A DNA stretch of 32,941 nucleotides from an uncultured Pirellulaceae bacterium. GTDB lineage: Bacteria > Planctomycetota > Planctomycetia > Pirellulales > Pirellulaceae. A program made the position numbers and the translations under genes. Below, piece by piece: positions 1 through 7,842 of the stretch. Positions within the stretch are counted from its first letter, which is position 1. Each line of letters opens with the position of its first letter. Under the pieces are notes generated by a model. That model saw only the letters and a program-made list of their open reading frames with translations. It was not told the origin of the DNA and did not search any database. The DNA lies in contig CAJQQR010000279.1 of NCBI GenBank assembly GCA_905480545.1, positions 1 to 32,941 of the forward strand, written 5' to 3'.

Positions 1-16
1 TTAGGGAGAATCCGAA

Positions 17-859
17 ATGGAAAAATGGCCCATCGGCGTATTTGCCAGCATCGATGCCGGACTTGGTGTCAAACTTGAAGTCGCCAAAGAGCTTGGTATT
101 CCAACGATTCAGCTGCATGCACCTGCAAAGGAAACTCGGACGCCTGAAAACGCGGAGGCATTTCTCAATAAGCTTTCCGACTTTGGGATCACTCTAACGG
201 CAGTTTTTGGCGGATTTGAAGGTGAAAGCTACGCCGATATTCCGACCGTCGAGAAAACCGTCGGACTTGTTCCACCGGAGACGCGTGCGGAACGAACGAT
301 TGAGATGAAAGAGATTTCGGACTTTGCGAAGCTGTTGAAATGTAATGTTGTGGCGTTGCACCTTGGGTTCGTTCCACATGACACTCAATGCGATCTTTAC
401 AAAGAAATTCTTGCGATTACGCAAGACGTTTGTGATCATTGCAATGCAAATGGTCAGTCTCTACATTTGGAAACAGGCCAAGAGACCGCAGACGGACTAC
501 TTCAGTTTCTAAAAGATGTTGAGCGCGACAATCTTTTCGTCAACTTTGATCCTGCCAACATGATCCTTTACGGAACCGGTGAACCCATCGAGGCGTTAAA
601 GAAGATTGGCAGTTACGTGAAAAGCATTCACTGCAAGGATGGAACGTGGGCAGACAAGCCGGGTGAAGAATGGGGCTGTGAAGTCGCACTAGGAAAAGGA
701 GACGTGGGAATGGAAACATACCTGCGAACCCTAAATGAACTCGGTTATGAAGGACCGCTCACTATCGAACGTGAAATTCCACAGGATCCCCAACGCCAAA
801 AAGAAGAAATCGGTGGTGCTGTTAAATTGCTCTCTGATTTAAAAGGAATGATCGGGTAA
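17..859 (+). CDS. Sugar phosphate isomerase/epimerase-like TIM-barrel protein
   Basis: A 280-residue protein of the xylose-isomerase-like/AP-endonuclease-2 TIM-barrel superfamily. Members bind a divalent metal and isomerise or epimerise sugars or sugar phosphates. The expected metal ligands are visible in order: Glu152 (in LHLETGQE), Asp178 (NFDPANM), His205 (SIHCKDG) and Glu251 (TIERE). No signal peptide is present, so it should be cytoplasmic. The ATG follows a purine-rich GGAGAA at positions 6-11, which supports this start. The upstream neighbour lies outside the window, so its operon is unknown. The exact substrate cannot be told from the sequence; in planctomycetes such proteins are numerous and mostly uncharacterised. 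Confidence 0.85.
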   Translation: MEKWPIGVFASIDAGLGVKLEVAKELGIPTIQLHAPAKETRTPENAEAFLNKLSDFGITLTAVFGGFEGESYADIPTVEKTVGLVPPETRAERTIEMKEISDFAKLLKCNVVALHLGFVPHDTQCDLYKEILAITQDVCDHCNANGQSLHLETGQETADGLLQFLKDVERDNLFVNFDPANMILYGTGEPIEALKKIGSYVKSIHCKDGTWADKPGEEWGCEVALGKGDVGMETYLRTLNELGYEGPLTIEREIPQDPQRQKEEIGGAVKLLSDLKGMIG

Positions 860-980
860 TTTCGGTTATCATAGCCAATGAAGTTTGATTTTTGATAGAA
901 GCCGGTCTAGTCAGGCCATTGCTCGAGATGGAAATCCTTGTCGAGTTTTCAAATGGTCTTTTTCGAAATCCGGCACGGCA

Positions 981-1020
981 ATTTCGAGCGATGTTCGATT
1001 TCGAGCGATGGTCGATTTCG
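981..1020. repeat. 17-bp tandem repeat, 2.3 copies
   Basis: The unit ATTTCGAGCGATGTTCG occurs at 981-997 and again, with one T-to-G change, at 998-1014. ATTTCG at 1015-1020 starts a third copy. It lies in the leader 40 to 80 bases ahead of the SRPBCC gene. It could be a regulatory duplication or plain slippage. Confidence 0.85.
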
Positions 1021-1061
1021 TTGAACCACCGTTCTTGCACGAACATTCCTTCAAGGCCACG

Positions 1062-1721
1062 ATGTCCGACTCTCAAAACGACTCCGAAACCAACCCGAAC
1101 TTGGTCGCTGAACAACAGTCGTCAAAAAAATCGGGTTCGTGGTTTCGTACGCTTGTGATGCTTTTCACCCTGGGAATTGTTCTTCTGCTGGGGGGAGTGA
1201 TCGCGCTTTGGGCGATGGGGGGAACGGAAATGGAATTCGTCGCGACGCAAAAAATCAAAGCTTCGAGTCAGGACGTTTTTCAGACTTTGACCGATCCAGA
1301 CTTGGTAATCAAATGGGTGACTGGTGTCACGAAAATAGAAGACGTCGGTACTGTCAAAGACGGGCGTGTGGGAGCCAAGGCGAGAGTGACGATTGAAATC
1401 GATGGAACCACCATCGTTGTAGACGACGAAGTGACAAAGTATCAAAAAAATCGTGAGGTCGAACTGGAAATGATTTCCGAGTCGTTTGATTCCAAGAATC
1501 GCTTCTTGCTCACTCCGAACTTTGAACGAAAAGAAGATGGCGATGTCACTGAAGTTGCACAAACGTACAGAGTCAAGTTTTCCGGGTTAACGCGGGTTTT
1601 TGCTCCCTTTATGAAAGGGGCAATTGAGAAACAGATCAAGTCCGACCTCAAGCGTTTGAAGCAGTTGGTTGAAACGGGGAAAATTGACAACGAAGACTCC
1701 GCCACCGCCGAAAATGAATAA
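1062..1721 (+). CDS. Membrane-anchored SRPBCC-family protein
   Basis: A 219-residue protein. The reading frame is open further upstream, but I place the start at ATG 1062 (MSDSQNDSE). It has a weak AAGG at 1053-1056, and the upstream translation is low-quality and spans a tandem repeat. Residues about 27-52 form one transmembrane segment (TLVMLFTLGIVLLLGGVIAL). The rest, from MEFVATQKIKASSQDVFQTL onward, reads as an SRPBCC (START/Bet v1-like) ligand-binding fold, with the usual opening strand and 'DPDLVIKWVTGV' helix-loop. The C-terminal helix (KQIKSDLKRLKQLVE) matches the long closing helix of that fold. The ligand is unknown. An uncleaved anchor with the domain outside the membrane is likely. 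The tail is acidic. Confidence 0.7.
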   Translation: MSDSQNDSETNPNLVAEQQSSKKSGSWFRTLVMLFTLGIVLLLGGVIALWAMGGTEMEFVATQKIKASSQDVFQTLTDPDLVIKWVTGVTKIEDVGTVKDGRVGAKARVTIEIDGTTIVVDDEVTKYQKNREVELEMISESFDSKNRFLLTPNFERKEDGDVTEVAQTYRVKFSGLTRVFAPFMKGAIEKQIKSDLKRLKQLVETGKIDNEDSATAENE

Positions 1722-1954
1722 CTTGCCGAAACAGCAAGCAACTGATCGAAATGGTTCCATCGTTAATCTGGCTGGCAAACTGTTCTGAAGTTCGCAATCT
1801 TGAACTGATTGGCAAGATGCAAATTGGAACATCAGCCGTTTTTTTGGCGAAGGTGAATCACACGAACTGAGAGGCTGGAAATCGAAAAATCGTTGGGGGC
1901 ATTACCGGTTGTGCCCGGCTTCAGCTAAGTTGCCTCGACCTTTTCGATAATCTC

Positions 1955-1992
1955 ATAGCGAAACAAAGTTAAGCTAATAGCGAAACAAAGTT
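1955..1992. repeat. 16-bp direct repeat spaced 22 bp
   Basis: ATAGCGAAACAAAGTT is present at 1955-1970 and again at 1977-1992. It ends at the point where a -35 element for the DUF1501 gene would lie, so it could be a pair of regulator sites on one face of the helix (about two turns apart) or a short tandem duplication. Confidence 0.85.
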
Positions 1993-2019
1993 TCAACGTC
2001 GATTGATTCCGGTTATATT
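1991..2019 (+). promoter_or_regulatory. Possible promoter of the DUF1501 gene
   Basis: A TATATT (-10 like, five of six) at 2014-2019 lies 17 bases after TTTCAA (-35 like, three of six) at 1991-1996. The 16-bp repeats lie immediately upstream. Only the -10 is good, so this is tentative. Confidence 0.3.
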
Positions 2020-2084
2020 TTGAGAGTCAAAGATTCAATGCGTCGAAGGTTGTTTTTCCTACTCAATCACGCACAATCCCGCCC

Positions 2085-3494
2085 ATGTCGCCGAAAACAC
2101 TCTCATCCAGTCTAAGCCCAGTCACGTCGGGGCCGCATACAAAACGTCGCCGGTCTTTCCTAAAGGCAGCAAGCCTCGGAACCATGACTGCGATGATGAG
2201 TAACCTCTCGCAATCGGTTTTTGCGGCGAACAATGCGAATCGAGCACCCGTCAAACGCAAACCCAGCAAAGCAAAATCAGTGATCATGATTTTCAACTGC
2301 GGTGGGCCAAGTCATCTTGATCTTTGGGATATGAAACCCAATGCTGGTTCGGACGTCAGAGGAGAGTTTCGACCCGTATCGACAAACGTAGCAGGGATCA
2401 AAATCTCAGAATTAATGCCGAGCCTTACGAAGCATGTTGATAAGCTTGCGATCTTGAGAACCATCAAGGTAACCCAGGGAAACCACAACTCTGGAATGTA
2501 CTGCGCGATTACCGGCAAACCCTATCCGATCGATAGCACATTGATCAACCCAAGCCGTACTGATGTTCCAAGTTTTGGAACTATGATCAACTGGTTGTCG
2601 ATGAATCATGGCTATTCCGGTGACCTTCCTGCCTATGTGATTACTCCCAAACCGCATTGCGACAGTTTCAAGTACATCACCCCGGGGCAGTTTGGCGCTT
2701 GCTTCGGACCTAAGTATGACCCTTTTGTGGTCAACGCGAATCCGAATGACAAAAATTTCAAAGTCGCGAATCTCGGTTTGACAACGGGATTGTCTAATGA
2801 ACGAATTCAGTCGCGTGATTCTTTGTTGACAAAATTTGATCAAATCGGGGCATCCTTAACTGATCCGTCGATCATCGATATGAATGTGAACAATCGACGA
2901 GCAATGTCGATGATCTCATCAAACAAAGCGCAGGAGGCATTCGATTTATCACAGGAGTCGCAAAAGATCCGCGATCGATATGGGCGGCATGAATGGGGAC
3001 AATCGCATTTACTAGCTCGGCGATTGGTCGAAGCTGGCGTGCCATTTATCTCCACGGTCAACGGACCCAGCATCACCTGGGATACGCACAAAGATAATTT
3101 TGCTTCCATGAAAAATCGACTGGTTCCACCGATGGAGCAGGCCTATTCTGCACTGTTGGAAGACCTGGATGATCGTGGTTTGTTAGACGAAACGATCGTC
3201 ATTTGGATGAGCGATTTTGGCAGAACGCCAAAGATCAATAAGGACGTTGGACGCGATCACTGGCCGCCATGTAATTCATGGGTCATGGCTGGCGGTGGTG
3301 TCAAAGGTGGTCAAGCGATCGGTGAGTCGGATAGTCAGGCAGCGTATGCGAAATCTCGCCCTCTGACGCCGGCGGATGTGCACGCCTCGATTTATGACCT
3401 GCTCGGCTACGATAGCACCCAATTGACTTATCCGGACGGAAACGGTCGTCCGAATTTTATTTCTGAAGGCAAAGTGATATCAGAGTTGTCGTAA
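2085..3494 (+). CDS. DUF1501 family protein, Tat-exported
   Basis: A 469-residue DUF1501 protein, a family in the alkaline phosphatase/sulfatase superfamily that is greatly expanded in planctomycetes. A twin-arginine signal is clear: RRRSFLKAA at residues 21-29, then a hydrophobic stretch and a likely cleavage after VFA at about residue 48. Metal-site-like motifs are present: NCGGPSHLDLWDMKP near the N-terminus, WDTHKDNF, MSDFGRTPKIN and GRDHWPP near the C-terminus. In this family the gene often follows a DUF1549/DUF1553 cytochrome-like gene; that partner is absent here and the gene stands alone. It converges on the minus-strand gene ending at 3539, with only 44 bases between stops. The substrate is not known for the family. 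Confidence 0.9.
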   Translation: MSPKTLSSSLSPVTSGPHTKRRRSFLKAASLGTMTAMMSNLSQSVFAANNANRAPVKRKPSKAKSVIMIFNCGGPSHLDLWDMKPNAGSDVRGEFRPVSTNVAGIKISELMPSLTKHVDKLAILRTIKVTQGNHNSGMYCAITGKPYPIDSTLINPSRTDVPSFGTMINWLSMNHGYSGDLPAYVITPKPHCDSFKYITPGQFGACFGPKYDPFVVNANPNDKNFKVANLGLTTGLSNERIQSRDSLLTKFDQIGASLTDPSIIDMNVNNRRAMSMISSNKAQEAFDLSQESQKIRDRYGRHEWGQSHLLARRLVEAGVPFISTVNGPSITWDTHKDNFASMKNRLVPPMEQAYSALLEDLDDRGLLDETIVIWMSDFGRTPKINKDVGRDHWPPCNSWVMAGGGVKGGQAIGESDSQAAYAKSRPLTPADVHASIYDLLGYDSTQLTYPDGNGRPNFISEGKVISELS

Positions 3495-3538
3495 CAGCTT
3501 GACGAGATCGTATGCGCGAAGCAAACATTGCCCGATTG

Positions 3539-4660
3539 TTACTTCTTCGAAAACGGAACAATCTTGGGTTGCCAGCTTTGCTCAAGTTTCGGTTTGAAAA
3601 CCAGGATACCGGCAGGACTCAGCGCCGTTGCAATCTCGATTTGCTTTGTCAGTTCCTCTTCGGTAACGTCCCAGCCCTGTAAGACAGCAATCAATCGTTT
3701 TGTGCTTACTCCTTTACCGTTCCGCTTTTGGGGCATCAGTTCAAATGACTTCAAGGCAAATTCAATCCATTTTGCAGTTCCGCCATACCGTTTAAGGTCT
3801 CGGCCAAATTCCTTGTAGAAGCAGGCGACTCCGATCTCTTGAGTCTGCAAAGCAACCAAATCCAATTGTTTGGTGAATGCTTTCCAACAAATTCCTTCGA
3901 AACAACCTACACCGCCGCAATGCGAGTCCTTGTCCTCTTTTTCGCATTCACTTGTCAGGATTGGAATCACGCGCGATTTGGGCGCTAATTGTTGAACCCG
4001 TTTTACGAATTTTGCTGGCGCTGAGTCGCCAAGAGTCGTCGCCGTTTTCAGTGGGCCATAATCGGCGGTCCAACGACATAGCGGATGACCGCATCCACAT
4101 GCAGTCGGAGCACCTTGAACATCGTTTAACCATAATCGACCTGGTTGAGGAAGAGCCGCTAAAGAGTTTTTGATGCGATCCAAATTCGCGTCAAACGCTT
4201 CTTGGTAAAAAACAGGAACCCAAGGGTAAACTTTTACGACTTCGTTTTTCTTAGGCCTCGGAGTCTTGGGGAAGAGCCGCCGCCATTCATCATGACCTTG
4301 GACACTTGCCATCCAGTCAGGGTGCTGTGCGGCTAACTTCGGATTGCGACCAATTTCAAAAAAATATTCGACAGTACCAAATCGTAATAAAATGCTTTCC
4401 GCAGCTGCCTTCGTTTGTTTGTCCAGTTCGGTCACCAGCAGCACAATTTGAAAACCCTTTTCTCGCCACGTTTTGGTGGCATCATCAGTCACCTGATCAG
4501 CGGAAAGTACGACAGCATGTTCTTGTTTGGAAAGGTCAGGACGCAACGAGGGGGGCTTCATTTTCGCTTGATCCTGCCCACAAACAGCAAGCTGAAACCC
4601 TAAAACAACAGTGAGAATATGATGCACACGCAGGTTGCATAGAAGACTTGTTGCGACCAT
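3539..4660 (-). CDS. Cysteine-rich secreted protein of unknown function
   Basis: A 373-residue protein from ATG 4660. A GTG two codons earlier (4666) is possible, but the AGG at about 4669-4671 is correctly spaced (8 bases) only for the ATG. An N-terminal hydrophobic segment ending near LAVCGQDQ looks like a Sec signal; the lipobox is poor, because Val precedes Cys. I do not recognise the family. Two cysteine clusters stand out: CGCGHPLC (Cys188, 190, 195) and C-x8-C-x4-C-x4-C (Cys239, 248, 253, 258). They suggest a metal site or disulfides. The rest alternates strand and helix and may be a TIM-barrel-like fold. It follows the DUF3179 gene by about 10 bases, so they are probably cotranscribed. 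Confidence 0.75.
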   Translation of the reverse strand: MVATSLLCNLRVHHILTVVLGFQLAVCGQDQAKMKPPSLRPDLSKQEHAVVLSADQVTDDATKTWREKGFQIVLLVTELDKQTKAAAESILLRFGTVEYFFEIGRNPKLAAQHPDWMASVQGHDEWRRLFPKTPRPKKNEVVKVYPWVPVFYQEAFDANLDRIKNSLAALPQPGRLWLNDVQGAPTACGCGHPLCRWTADYGPLKTATTLGDSAPAKFVKRVQQLAPKSRVIPILTSECEKEDKDSHCGGVGCFEGICWKAFTKQLDLVALQTQEIGVACFYKEFGRDLKRYGGTAKWIEFALKSFELMPQKRNGKGVSTKRLIAVLQGWDVTEEELTKQIEIATALSPAGILVFKPKLEQSWQPKIVPFSKK

Positions 4661-4669
4661 TTTCACTAC

Positions 4670-5830
4670 CTATTTCCCGGAATTGTAAATTTTTGTCTTC
4701 GGATACTCGAAGCTCCAAGCATACCAATTGCATTGAATTGAATCATGCCACGTTAGCTCTTTGCCACGAAGCGGTCCATCAACGGCGCGCCCGGCAAGCG
4801 TCCATCGCGTGCCGGTTTCTTTGTCTTTGAAGGGGGCCGTTGCCGGGGAGATTCCGTCGGCAAAGAAGTTCAGTTGCTTCCCATCGACCATTGAATCGAA
4901 GACAACGGCCGTGTTGGTTTTGCCGTACCAAAACATCACGATTGGTTTTCCATCCAGACGCGAGTTTTTTACGGCTCGCGGTTCTAAATCGTCCAGCACA
5001 AACGCGAGTTGTTCGTCATTTGATTCGACACCGATCACTTTTGAGAATCGGCCCAACCTCGAATCAACTTTTCCAATCGTCGCCATCGAGTCTTTCGATT
5101 TCTGCGTGGGAAATTCGATCGCCTCGTATCGCTTACCATCAAACAAATCATAAGCCGTGGACTCCGGATGAAGCATTAACCAGTGTGACCAAAGCGTCGT
5201 CATGCTGGGGACACGTTTCAATTTCGTTCCCTTTTGCGGGCCGAGAATTGCCCTTCCCGACAGGGCTGACCATAATGTTCCGTCGCGACTTTGGGCGACC
5301 ATCACGCCCCCACGCCAACCGTAGAACTTATAGCCATAATCCTTCTTGAAGGCCGATACGTATCCGCCATCGGGATCATAAAAAAATAAACCATACGTGT
5401 CGTTGATCACCCGATACTTGGAAATGAAGTGGCGAATCGAAAACGCACCGCCATTATGGACGCCTCGGATCCATGCTAATACCATGTCATCCTGCTTGAT
5501 GAATCCCTTTGCATTTTGGTCAACACAGTAGGAACAGGGAGGCTCAGTTAATGGTTGGAATAGTCCGATTTTTCGTGTGATCCCCAATGCGTTAAGTGTT
5601 TCTGCTGAATAGTCGTCGACACTGTTCCTTTCGTCCTGTTTGGTTTTGGAGTTGACGTCCTGAGCATAGAGCTGACCACTGCCAATGAACATACAGGCAA
5701 TGAGTAGATTGGCAGTGAGTAAATTGGCAGTGAGTAAATTGGCAGTGAGTAAATTGGCAGTGAATAAATTGGCAGTGAATAAATTGGCAGTGAATAAATT
5801 GGCAGTGAATAAATTGGCTGGGAGAAGCAT
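4670..5830 (-). CDS. DUF3179 domain protein with repeat-built signal peptide
   Basis: A 386-residue exported protein. The C-terminal two thirds carry DUF3179 hallmarks: VFDSMVDGKQLNFFADG, then DKETGTRWTLAGRAVDGPL and a closing NWYAWSFEYPKTKIY. The biochemical role of DUF3179 is unknown. The N-terminus is odd. After MLLPA come eight pentapeptides (NLFTA four times, NLLTA three times, NLLIA once), then CMFIGSGQLYAQD with likely cleavage after YAQ or LYA. The pentapeptides form the hydrophobic core of the signal peptide and extend it to about 55 residues. ATG 5830 is the only start ahead of the repeats. It lies between the sulfatase gene (131 bases upstream) and the cysteine-rich gene, all on the minus strand. 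A conserved cysteine pair (CSYC) follows the mature N-terminus. Confidence 0.85.
   Translation of the reverse strand: MLLPANLFTANLFTANLFTANLFTANLLTANLLTANLLTANLLIACMFIGSGQLYAQDVNSKTKQDERNSVDDYSAETLNALGITRKIGLFQPLTEPPCSYCVDQNAKGFIKQDDMVLAWIRGVHNGGAFSIRHFISKYRVINDTYGLFFYDPDGGYVSAFKKDYGYKFYGWRGGVMVAQSRDGTLWSALSGRAILGPQKGTKLKRVPSMTTLWSHWLMLHPESTAYDLFDGKRYEAIEFPTQKSKDSMATIGKVDSRLGRFSKVIGVESNDEQLAFVLDDLEPRAVKNSRLDGKPIVMFWYGKTNTAVVFDSMVDGKQLNFFADGISPATAPFKDKETGTRWTLAGRAVDGPLRGKELTWHDSIQCNWYAWSFEYPKTKIYNSGK
5698..5817. repeat. 15-bp tandem repeat coding for signal-peptide pentapeptides
   Basis: Eight head-to-tail 15-bp units. Seven read CAGTGA(G/A)TAAATTGG on the plus strand: G in the three units at 5713-5757 and A in the four at 5758-5817. 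The eighth, 5698-5712, is diverged (CAATGAGTAGATTGG). Because the unit is a multiple of three, copy number changes lengthen or shorten the signal peptide by five residues without shifting frame. The homogeneous blocks point to recent expansion. Confidence 0.95.
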
Positions 5831-5961
5831 CGTTTTAAATTTGGTTCGATAGGATATGATCAGTACGAATTAAGGTGGCCGTCAATGTAAGATGCGAGGA
5901 GTTTGCCAATTTGATTGACAGAAAGTAGTTTTGGGGTGCACGTTCCAATTCAAAATCCATA

Positions 5962-7605
5962 CTATTTAGAATCTGATTTTGCACTTTTATTTCTCGGTCT
6001 GTTTTTTCGCTTTTGTTTGAGCGGGCGATTGATGTAGCCTTCGTCAAATCGGTAGGGATCATCAAGAATCTCCATCTCAGTTCGTAAAAGAGCTTCCATT
6101 TCTTTACGCTTCTCAGCGAACGTTTGGTCATCGGCTAGGTTGCGTTGCATAGCGGTCGGCTGGTTGCCGATTAACCGAACCAGTTCAATCGCGTGATGTT
6201 CAATCAGTAATTCGTTGGGGTTTTCGCGAAGATTAAACAGCTGCGTTTCTTTTATTTTTCCATCGAGTGTTTCGTACCGAATCAACTTCCAGTCACCTTT
6301 TCGAATGGATCGCATTCCCGGCTTGGTTCCACCGCAGTAGCAACCATAAAGCACGTCACGAATTCTATCTTTCTTTCCTTTTAAAACTGGTTTAAATGAA
6401 ATGCCTTCATTTGTAGTTGGGATTTCAATACCTGCGAGATCGCAAATCGTCGCCAGTGTATCGAGCAAGTAGATATTGCCGGTAGACGTTGAATTTGCAG
6501 CGATTCCCGGACCGGCAACAATATACGGGACTCGCCAGCTATGTTCATAAAGATTCTGTTTGCCCATCAAGCCATGTCGGCCGATCGCAATTCCATGATC
6601 TGAAGTAAAGATGATGTAAGTGTTGTCTAGTTCTCCGCTCGACTCAAGTTTGCTCATGACTCGTCCGATCTGCACGTCAATACTTTCAATGCAGGCATAC
6701 TCACGCCCCTTTTCGTTGCGAATGGTCAGTTCGTCGCGTTTATTTCGCACTCCTTGAACCGCAACTTCATCGCGTAAATCCGGATGCCCATGATGAAACG
6801 GATGCTTTGGCAAGTAGTTAACAGGCAATTTGGGCAGCTGAGCATTCAATTTGGACGTTTCGGTAAGTTGATTGACAGCGCCGTATTTTGCGAGAATTTC
6901 TGGATCAGCATTTCTGGGATCATGCGGGTGTGAAAGCCCAAAGTAAATCATAAATGGCTTGCTGGCCGAAAAGCCGTCCTTTGCTTGCTTCTCACGCTCC
7001 GACAAAAATGCAAGGACTTGGTCGCCATGCCAATCGCTTTCATTTTCCTTCTCTCCACCGCGGCAGGACGCCTCTTTCACAATGGTGAATTGCTTGTTGG
7101 CGGCAGGATAACTATTCCCTCGTTTGCACGTACGCATCGTGTCGTAACCTGCCCGATTGAATACGGCTCCAATCGTATTTTTTTCCAACCCCCTTGGGAT
7201 GTTTGGGTTTGCTGCTTTCCGAATGTTTGCGGCTGCAGAATTTCCTGCCGCCATTTGGTCGATCACACTTTGGCGTGAACGAGCACCCGGAATGTGCCAG
7301 ACTGTTCTTCCCGACATAATCATGTGCCGAGATGCGGTGCAGACCGCACCCTGAAACGCACCCATTTGATAGGCAGCGTCAAATCGCATTCCCATTTTTG
7401 CTAATCGATCGATGTTGGGCGTCGTTGATTGGGTGTTTCCATAAGCACCCAGAGAAAACGGTGCTTGATCGTCAGTTAAAATGACGAGAATGTTGGGACG
7501 TTTGAGATTGACTGTAGACGAAATTGGCAGGTCTTGGCGGTCATTGCCTAGGCAAAACGATGGCACAAGGGCTAATGCCAAGGATACACGCAGTAAAAAA
7601 GTCAT
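5962..7605 (-). CDS. Secreted sulfatase (arylsulfatase family)
   Basis: A 547-residue sulfatase that should hydrolyse sulfate esters, in planctomycetes usually of algal or host polysaccharides. A Sec signal (MTFLLRVSLALALVPSFCLG) is followed by the metal-binding RPNILVILTDDQAP (Asp45, Asp46). The formylglycine site is CTASR with Cys89, the C-x-A-x-R variant of the common C-x-P-x-R, followed by the expected SGR. TSDHGIAIGRHGLMGK near residue 340 supplies further metal and sulfate ligands. The C-terminus is very basic (KQKRKNRPRNK). The ATG at 7605 is preceded by AGGT at a fair distance. It needs a formylglycine-generating or anaerobic maturase enzyme, which is not in this window. It is the first gene of a likely three-gene minus-strand unit with the DUF3179 and cysteine-rich genes. 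Confidence 0.93.
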   Translation of the reverse strand: MTFLLRVSLALALVPSFCLGNDRQDLPISSTVNLKRPNILVILTDDQAPFSLGAYGNTQSTTPNIDRLAKMGMRFDAAYQMGAFQGAVCTASRHMIMSGRTVWHIPGARSRQSVIDQMAAGNSAAANIRKAANPNIPRGLEKNTIGAVFNRAGYDTMRTCKRGNSYPAANKQFTIVKEASCRGGEKENESDWHGDQVLAFLSEREKQAKDGFSASKPFMIYFGLSHPHDPRNADPEILAKYGAVNQLTETSKLNAQLPKLPVNYLPKHPFHHGHPDLRDEVAVQGVRNKRDELTIRNEKGREYACIESIDVQIGRVMSKLESSGELDNTYIIFTSDHGIAIGRHGLMGKQNLYEHSWRVPYIVAGPGIAANSTSTGNIYLLDTLATICDLAGIEIPTTNEGISFKPVLKGKKDRIRDVLYGCYCGGTKPGMRSIRKGDWKLIRYETLDGKIKETQLFNLRENPNELLIEHHAIELVRLIGNQPTAMQRNLADDQTFAEKRKEMEALLRTEMEILDDPYRFDEGYINRPLKQKRKNRPRNKSAKSDSK

Positions 7606-7842
7606 GGTGTAAATACCTGTTAGATTCCAAGAGAGAGTTTTTTGCCAAGACCGAATGGGCCGATTTGAGTTTAACCCATTTTCATTTTAGGGGATTGATG
7701 GGCAACTCATCCAGCGCGTGTCGCTATGCATCAATCACCGGAGCGAAAAATTCCCTCAGACGCGTTTCGCATTGAGAATAAATGAAGCACGAGTGCCCTA
7801 ACCGGTTAAAACTTAATTCTGAATTTTAACAGCATTTAATGA

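Larger units (their letters stand above)
1722..2084. other. Intergenic region with repeats ahead of the DUF1501 gene
   Basis: A 363-base stretch with no credible gene. It contains the 16-bp direct repeat at 1955-1992 and a possible promoter for the DUF1501 gene. I see no clear terminator for the upstream SRPBCC gene. Confidence 0.6.

Noticed and set aside
1840-1860. A terminator after the SRPBCC gene (GCC, seven T, GGC)
   Set aside because: The stem is only three pairs with the T-run in the loop, so it would not work as a Rho-independent terminator.
5698-5817. CRISPR array
   Set aside because: The 15-bp units are directly adjacent with no spacers and code for a hydrophobic signal sequence.
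5835-6131. A 98-codon minus-strand open frame overlapping the sulfatase C-terminus
   Set aside because: Most of it is a shadow of the sulfatase gene in another frame, and it has no motif or ribosome site.
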